From assembly GCA_017979445.1 (NCBI GenBank), contig CM030704.1:9159658-9223657 (forward strand): 64,000 bases of DNA, read 5' to 3'. The stretch's first letter is position 1, and each line of letters opens with the position of its first letter. The notes under the pieces are model-generated. The model had not been told where the DNA came from, did no database searches, and saw nothing but the letters and a program-made list of their open reading frames with translations. Position numbers and translations under genes: made by a program. The stretch is from Akebia trifoliata. Its lineage: Eukaryota; Streptophyta; Magnoliopsida; Ranunculales; Lardizabalaceae. Below are positions 49,634 through 58,600 of this stretch, piece by piece.

Positions 49634-52600
49634 CAAAAAAGCATCATAGACTAACAAGCAAAAGGATCGATCATAATAGTGTACCACTGGGAACATGTAT
49701 TGAAAGTACTAATGGTGAATGCTTTGTCTCTCAGAAATTTGTTTCCATAATCTTTTCATCTATAACTTGAACCCCTCTTAAAAGTTCCATAAGAGAATAT
49801 GCTCAAAGACCACCTGTATATGCTATGGAAAATTTGCAATCCATCAAGTCATGCAGAACACTTCCATCTTTTGCAAGGCAACTTTCTCTGTGATATCTAA
49901 TGGTAAACAATTTAATGTTTGGCTATTTACATATAACTAGTAATTGTGCTTTGAAAAGAAAACCATATGTGTTTCTATGCCTTTCGAACCGATACTTATT
50001 ATAAAGCAAGACACTTGATGCAAATTGAGAAAGAGGACATGAATCTAAAGAGGCTGAAACAAATGCAAGCATAACCAAATCAATTCAAGAAGGTTCCATG
50101 GTATGTCAAATGGATGAAGTAATCATTCTCTTAGCCCTGAATATATGGTATTACCCGCTAAGTAAAGGTGAAAACATGATTAATGAACTGAAAAAACCAA
50201 CTTGTGTTATATTGAGTTATAAATGAATACTAGCAGCACTATAGCAGAAATACTCGGTCTGATGGTGTACGTCAAGAGGGACAAATACATATACTCACAG
50301 GGAATGAACAAGTTATGTCAGAACCATAAAAATTATATTCAGCTCCCATGTCTAGCAATGCCATATCTCCATCTTTTAAGGTCTGCATGAAAGAAGGCCA
50401 GATAAAATGAATATTACAAGAATACTCCCAATTTGTGAGGGTTATTTCCAATAACTTTAAAACAATGTGTTTCGCTCTGATAAAACAATGAAAACAGTAA
50501 TAAACTGCTTAGAAAATTTCTTCCATTATCATCACACGAAAATTTAAAACCAACAAGTAACATCTCAATGTTAACTGAGAAAAAAATATAAACAAGCTTG
50601 GCTCAAAAGACCTATTGATAGTGACAAGGTTTTCTGAGCAGTGTGTTCGATGAGTAGCAAGAAATCTTTAGGTCCGGATGGATTCTCGGTGGCGTTCTTT
50701 AAGACCTCCTGAGATATCATTTGCGATAATTTGATGTTGGTGTTTGAGGATTTTCAAGAAAGGATTTTTCTTGACTATGGCTTAAACAGTTCATTTGTGG
50801 TGCAAATCCCAAAGAAATCAGGCATGGAAGATATCTCGGACTTTAGGCCATAAGTCTTGTGGGCTCAACATAAAAAATCATTGCAAAGGCCTTTGCATTA
50901 AGGCTGAAGGAAGTCATTCAATTCATAATATGCCAAGAACAAGGTGCTTCATTGAAGGAAGGTAGATACTTGATGGCATTTTGTATTGACTTGAAGGGAA
51001 GATCGGGAAATGTGGAGATCATGTGTAATAGAGCTGCAAAAGGCCTACGACCATTTGAATTGGGAGTTTCTGAGGTACTTGATGTCACGTATGGGTTGTA
51101 GCACAACATGGATAGGCTGGATAATGAAATGCGGTTCGTAAATGTCAGTATTGATATTGGTAAATGGTATCCCTGCAAAGATTTTTAGTAGTTTAGATAT
51201 TTGAGACAAGATGACTCGTTGTCACTTTTATCTGTTTGTTATAGTGGCTGAAGCTTTAGGGGTTTATTGTCTAAGGAAGGAAATATAGGAGCTCTATTTG
51301 GCTTTGCAGTGAAAGAGGAAGGACCCCTAGTGTCTCACTTACAATTTGCGGATACACTAGTTTTCTTGGACGGATCATTACACCAATTGAGATTTCTCAG
51401 AGCTTCTTGTGTTGTTTTGAGGCAATATCCAGATTGCCCATAAATTTATTAAAAAACAGTATTTTGGTGGATTAGCTCCTATCTACATTTGTTGGCAGCC
51501 TCATTTGGATGCCAAATGGACTCCTTTCACACTACTTGGGTCTCCCTCCGGGGGTTACATATAGGAGCAAGAGCATTTGGGACCCAAGCATATGAAGGAT
51601 AGGAGAGAGGTTGAGTTCATGGAAAGCCAAATACCTTTCTAAAAGGGGCTAGTTAACAGTGATCAAGGGTACCATAAAAAGTATTTTAATCTACTTCTAA
51701 TCATTACTCTCTATTCCACATAGTGTTGAAGTGAGGACGAAGAAGGTGATTATAGATTTCTTAGGTCATGATAAAAAAGGAAACCGAAAATTCCATCTTG
51801 TGAAATGAAAATGGAAATTGATATGTTCTCCAAAGAAGAATGGGGGTTTAGGTATTAAGGGATTTAAGGCCATAAACTCGTCATTATTAGACAAATGGAT
51901 ATGGCAATTCAGAGTGGAGCACTCAAGTTTGTGGAGGAGAGTGCCGTCAAGTTTGTGGAGCATTTTCGCAAGCACTTCACTGCATCTTGATTCAACTGGT
52001 CAAAATGCCAGCTTAAGTGGATGGCTAGTGTTCCAAGTAGGCATACAAGTGACAATATCCTCCATGTAGTGTGGGATCTAAGAATGTGCCATCTAGAAGC
52101 TCTTATGTCCAAATCTATAATTAAAAGCAAAAGTCTTATAATAAATGCAATAAAGGTGCAAGTATGATTCAATACCGGCTTAGTTTGATTAAAAATAAAT
52201 AGAGTCCCACTCTCATGTTGATGTAGGACGATGAGGGGAGATAAGAAAATATAGAAGTTTAGGAAATTTTGTTTAGGATTCAGTAAACCGAAAAGGTAAA
52301 ATGAAAACAATGATTGTAGGTATGACCACAATCCCAATGAAAATGGTTAAAGGTTTGATTTATAGGGTAAGAAAGGATTAAAGGTTAAGGTTATGGAGAA
52401 AGGATTAAAGATTGAGGTTTGTAGGTTTCAAGAATCTAGAATTCAGAAAGTGGTTTTGTAATGTTCAAAAAAAAAAAACTATTGACCAAGTCAACTAAGG
52501 TTGACTCAAGTCAAGTCAACTCTAGTCAAACAAGTTTGACTAAGTCAAATTGACTAAAGTCTTTTTACGAAATTCTAAAAGAATTAGAATTTTTTGTAAT

Positions 52601-55600
52601 ATCTAGATATTTTTTTGAAAATATCAAATATGATATTACCTGATTTTTTTGTTTGTTGTTTCACTTTTTACACAGAAGAAAGAGAAAAGTAAGAAGAAAA
52701 AGGAAGAGAAAAGAAAGAAGGAAAGAAAGAAAACAAGGAAAGGAAAAGAAAAAGAAGCAAAGAAGTAGGCCCTTGCAACTCTTTATGATAGTTTTAGTAA
52801 AATTTAAAAAAAAAATATTGCTGATTTTATAGTTGTAAAATAGAATTTATTTTGTTTTTAAAACAATTCTAATTTAGTAATTTTAAAACTAAAGTTGTTT
52901 TGTAATTTTTGTTCAACAACATGCACATACTTTATATATATTTATATTATTGTTTTTATGAGTTTAAAGCATACTAGTAGTTGTTGTTTTGTTTAAAAAG
53001 AATTATTAAATGCTTGTAGTTGTTTTATACATGTTTTATACGTATTTATATATATGCTAAAACAAAATACAGCAACTATGAAAATTGTTGTTTTTGTATA
53101 AAATTGACACAACATGTATGCTAAATAGAAGGATAAAAAAATTGTTGTTTTATACGTACGTTATACGTGTTAAATATAAAATACAGCAACTATGAAAGTT
53201 ATTATTTTTATATAATATTTTACTATGTATACTTAGATTGAATGCTCAAACCATTTGTTACTTTATACATATTTTATATGTACTTTATACGTATTTTGTA
53301 CTTGTCAAAAAAAGAAAATACAACAACTATACAAGTTGCTGTTTTTATACACAATTCATATATTTTATTCATATTTTATAGACAGGCATGATTTTGAATA
53401 AGTTAAACTAGTGGACAATTTACTTTAATCGTTTTGGTAATGGATTTTCAAGAAATACTTCTAATTAAAAAGTTGAGTAAGAAAATTAATTTATTAAAAT
53501 AAAATATGAGAACGAGTTCTCAATTGATTGTTGTGTTTTTAAAATACCCAGTTAGTGAGATGCTTCGGAGTATGCCGTATAAGACACGAAAAAGAGAGAA
53601 AAGATGAAGTGATACTTCAGTCATAGACTGTGTAAGACACGAATGAGAGAAATACTTCGACTAAGGGTCGTGTAAGATACGAAAGAAAGAAAAAGAAAAG
53701 AGAGATGAGACTGTACATTTAAGAGTGGACTGGGTATTTAAAACACGTGTATGTTTTACTTTCAATACGTTTTGAAAAGAAAATAAATACTTATATGTAG
53801 TATTTTAGTGATTTATTAAAGAGATTGTGAAAACTTATAAAGAATAACATGTTGTGACATTTCCGGAACGATATGTTATTTTAGGATAACAGTTGCGTTG
53901 TTTGAGTTCTTATGTATTATGGGATGCATAAGAACACAACATCACAACAGAAATCCGGGAATTTCCTTTCTTTCTTTAATAGAGAACAAGATGTAGATAG
54001 TTGTATGATTGATAGAGATTATCGAGGATCACATGCATGCCAGATTGGCATAGATGAAGATGGCTAGTTAATGATCATTAATAGTCTAGAGTAGTCGAGA
54101 AAGAATGACCTACTTGATTTGGCCCGTTTCTTAAGGCCTTGGTCAACGGCCAACCTGAGCCGGAAAACAGTTACACAAATTGTGGCAGAGGCTGACCATA
54201 GAATCAGGAACTAACGGTGGGGTTCCACACTGGTGAAGTATTGGAATAATCGTATTTTGACTGAGATGTTCACATCAATCGTGACCCTCAACTCTCTATT
54301 ATAGTACTCTATTATTTAATGTTATATTATAAACAGTTTTTTCTTCAGATTTTTAAGTGTTTCAATTTCCTACTAAGTTTTATGACATCGGTGTTAAATT
54401 ATTTTCAATTGTGTTGAATATCAAATATGCATGATTTATGAATTCCTAGAATGTTTAAACTGCATATAAGATGCTGTTATTTAGAATTGTAAGATTCTCA
54501 TACTGGGTAACTCCCCTATTACTCACCTCTACGACATCACAAATTTCAGGCGCACCTAGTTTAGGTGATCCTTCCGAGGAGGCTCAGTACCATAGCCTTA
54601 TAGATGATCAGTCCAAGCTTCCAGGAGTGGAGCATGGGTACTACTAGTAATGAGTCTTAAACTAGAATTAGGTTTAAGTCTTTAACTGTCGTTTTTGTTA
54701 TGTAATTATGAACACCGTATTATATCATTATTGTTTTATGTATATATGTCAAGTGTTCTGATGTTTGAGGATACCTATCTGTTCTGTTGAGCAATGATCA
54801 GGTATGGCATATAGTTATATTATTTGTCATTTACGTTTATGTATTGATTATCATGATATGGGTTTTATATCATGCCTCGGGATTCAACTTGGGAATCATG
54901 GGGATTCAGGTTGAGTTTTTGGGGCATGACAGGTTTCAAGAATCAAGAATCAAGAATCAAGAATCACAAATCAAGAGTCAAGAATCAATGAACTAAAAGA
55001 AAATCAAGAAAATCAAGAAAAACAAAAGAATAAAAAAGAAAAATAAAGATTAGAAAAAAAGAATGTTATCTTGGACTCACTCCAAAATGGCCTCACACCA
55101 TACCCATTATTGGAAGATTAAGCTCAAGTTTTCTCTTTATTCATCATGTTCATCATTTTTCATTATTAAAAAATAACCTTAATACAATCTATATAAAGAA
55201 AATAAATAAAGAATCCTAGTCAAACTAAAATACCAAATAAATTAACCTTATTTTGGTAATTTTCTCTCTCCTAATTTTCAAACCCCACGAAACTTAAATA
55301 TAAGACAAATTAAAGTTACTAAATTGTTCAAAAAAATTATACTAAGACCAGGGACAATAAAACATGAAAATAAGCACAAAAAATATATAATTAAAGTCCT
55401 AAAACAAAAATCTAATAAAAACTAAAATCTACTCTTCAAGATTTGATGCCCCATCACATGTTCTTCTATACACATTATCCTCGTGCTACTTTAATATCCC
55501 TTCATAAAAGGATGTCACACATCCTAATCAGTTGTTTTACATTCAATACTACAGAGTATTGGAAAATGTAACTTTTCAATCGGCGACATTTCCAAGGATT

Positions 55601-58600
55601 CGATCAATTTGAGAACCAAACCAAGCTTCTAGTGATGCATGTTTTGACAAAGCCACATTCCTTGTCCACATTGATTCTACCTAGCTAATAATCTGCTTTT
55701 AACCTCCGTACCTAACATGTTGAATTTGAAGGTCTGAAGTCACAGACCTAGCCCATCTAAGCATGTTAGGCAATCAACTAGAAGACATTCAAGACAAAAG
55801 TAGTCCATAAACCAACTTATCAAAAACTCGGGAAGAAATATTAATGCTCAAAGGAACAAACACACTTGTATGTAACAAATGGTAAAACCAGGTATAATCG
55901 AGCATACCTTGTCATTTGGAGCAGCTGCATGCCCATAATGAAGAACAGAACTGCAATAACAAATAAAATGATGTTAAACCTATTGACAATTATATTGCAC
56001 AATGGAAGGGGAAATAAGCCCCTTATTATCTTTTTTCAAAGCCATCCTATAATTTCATTTTACTTGTTTACAAGGATATTTTAGCAGCTTTAAATAGTGT
56101 TAGCAAGGTTCAAGTCCTTCAGATTAGACTTATCTGCAGAACAAAGTCTCACAAGATCAGTCATTCATGGTTAGAGCACATATACAAGACCTTGGCATCT
56201 CGAACAGAACAAGCTCAAATGGGCATGCATCCAAGATCAACACCTCTAATAGGGTGGGCCTCAAACTTGATTCACACTCATCAATTTTGGATGAGTAGGT
56301 GTCAGAGGCTTCATCTTGGCTGGTGGAGGTCCAATGGATGGAGCTATCTGTGATATGGTTCCCGTTGTTTGGACTTGTTCAAGGCTGATGTACTACGGAT
56401 GGACAATTCTGGCCCTGGACATCACATGGATTTATGTTGTTGGTTTTCCTTAGGGCCTGCTCTAAGCCTCTAACTTAAATTGGGTCTTGGACTTCATCAG
56501 ACTAGACATATAGAGCAAACACTGTAAGACATCTATATGTGGTATACGAAACCAACCATTTGACAGTCATCCCAAGGAAACATTTTTTAGAAAGATCTAA
56601 ACAATAGATAATACTTCAAAGACTTACCAAGGATAAACTTAAGGAATCCTTCATACTAGTAGAGATTGGAAAATGACAGGCAAAGGTAAAGATTCCTTGA
56701 TACAACAGAAAGTAAAACATTCTAATTCTTACTAAATGAAACTACACCTAAATAATTCAAGTCCCAATCCGTCCTTCCCAACAAACACTGAATGAGAGTT
56801 TTGAATTAAACAAAAGAAACTAAAAGGGTGCAACCATGACATCATCCCCTACATGGCATTATCTACAAGAACTGATTATTTGCCCCAACTGCAATTCAGT
56901 AATTTGCCATGTTTCCTCTGTTCCACCTGCTTACAATCCAGTATCAAGATTTAACCATGTTCCTTCGAATGGTTCGATATTGATTTCGAGGCATGAGATA
57001 ATGTGACTTGTTTGTCATTTCCTGTTATTTGTTCACATTTATGTGGCTGGGAATCATTCGCTCCCTCTCCAAAGCTACTTATTATCTACTTTACTCTTCA
57101 AATCTTTTGCTAGATAAATGTCACTCTCTTAAGGAAATTATAAATTTAAATGAACCTTGCTTCTTCATCATCATCGAAGCCCTGTCCCACAAATTTTAGG
57201 TTTGGCTAACGTTGGTCCTTGATGAGAACATATTTCCCTGGTGTGGCATTAATGCCGATAAGTAAAATTCCTATAGAAAAATTAGGGATTGTCTTACCAA
57301 CACAGACTACAACAAACCCGTGGATGTCTATGCATATTCGTATGAAAACAAGAGATTTAACCTTGTGAACCTAGCTGGAAGAGTGTGCAAGATATAACAA
57401 GTAATAATGCAAGAACAAGTGTTACCTATTTACACCAGTAGCACATATGCATGTATATGAGCAATGCCGACAACCGCCGTACATGTAGATGTGATGAAGA
57501 AATATGCTTTCCAACTGATACTCTTTCATGTCTGCTCTCGTTTGTTTCATAACCTACTTAGAATGCCCCAGTGTGATTAAAATATTATTAATAAAAATAG
57601 AAAATATGATGTTTATACTTCCAAATTCAAATGATGGAAAAGCATACAGCCATTTGTACGAGAAAATATAGAAGGAAGAGACCCATAGGTTTCTAGCAAG
57701 AAGTACAATTCTAGTAATGATCACAAGGCAACTGAAGTTCACAATAGCTACAACTACAACTTTCATGACCAAAAATTTTATGCTGACCTAAATTACCAAT
57801 GAAATACATAGAATATCCAAAGGACTCCATAACTCTAAGAGAAAAGGTTGACTATGAAAATGTCACCATTTTCACAATAATAAAAAACATGGTTCATAAG
57901 AACTTGTTCTTTTTTATCTTTTCAGTTCTCATATGCAAGGAAAGAAAAAGCAATTTGTACAAAACGAGACAAACAAGAACTACGTCTTGTTAGCAACAAT
58001 GAGGAACCATCTAAAGATAAAATCCTCAAGAAAATCACCCACTAGCTCTCTAACGACTGATGGTAATTTGTACAAGCCCTTTAAGGAGGGCATAATGTCT
58101 TGAATGCCTTCTTCTTTATCCATAAAAACCTTTAATATTTATCTTCAAGATGTTTTAACCATGGTTTAAAATCTTGTCTTGAGGAAGGTATTCTCCGTAA
58201 TTTGTGTCGAGAAGTGCAAAATGGTATGGGTATGACCTTCATTATGCTTCTTGACCAATTCTATTGTTTCTGTGAGGATTCTTATATGAAGCTTTTGTAT
58301 GTGTCTCCGAGTACTCCTTTATCATTTTGTCCAAAAGGAATAGTTCTTCTAATTCTATGAATTTTTCTAGAACGTTCTTTTCTTGAATATAAGTCAAAAA
58401 AGTTTCGGATTGCCTAGTATTCCACCAATTAGTAACCCAAGATTCCAGACTTTTATTAAATGAGAGAGAGATCCACCAGGGCAAAAATACTATAGATGCA
58501 AGATATCGGAGGAGGGTGAATGCTTTATTTTTTGGCATTTTGAATCTGTTTGCAAAGAAAACTATATGCATCGCATAAAAGGATACAATTTTATCAAGGT

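Larger units (their letters stand above)
52219..55456 (+). mobile_element. Solo LTR, family 1, copy B, with a second solo LTR inside
   Basis: It starts TGATGTAGGACGATGAGGGG and ends GATGCCCCATCA. CATGT flanks it at 52214-52218 and 55457-55461, a perfect 5-bp duplication. Without the nested 2475-bp element and its duplication it is about 758 bp, close to copy A. It shares the TCAAGAA-rich block and CCAAAATGGCCTCACACC. Confidence 0.85.

Noticed and set aside
58242..58571. 109-codon open frame with a conserved membrane-like segment
   Set aside because: It is the N-terminal third of plastid cemA with a frameshift, not a nuclear gene.
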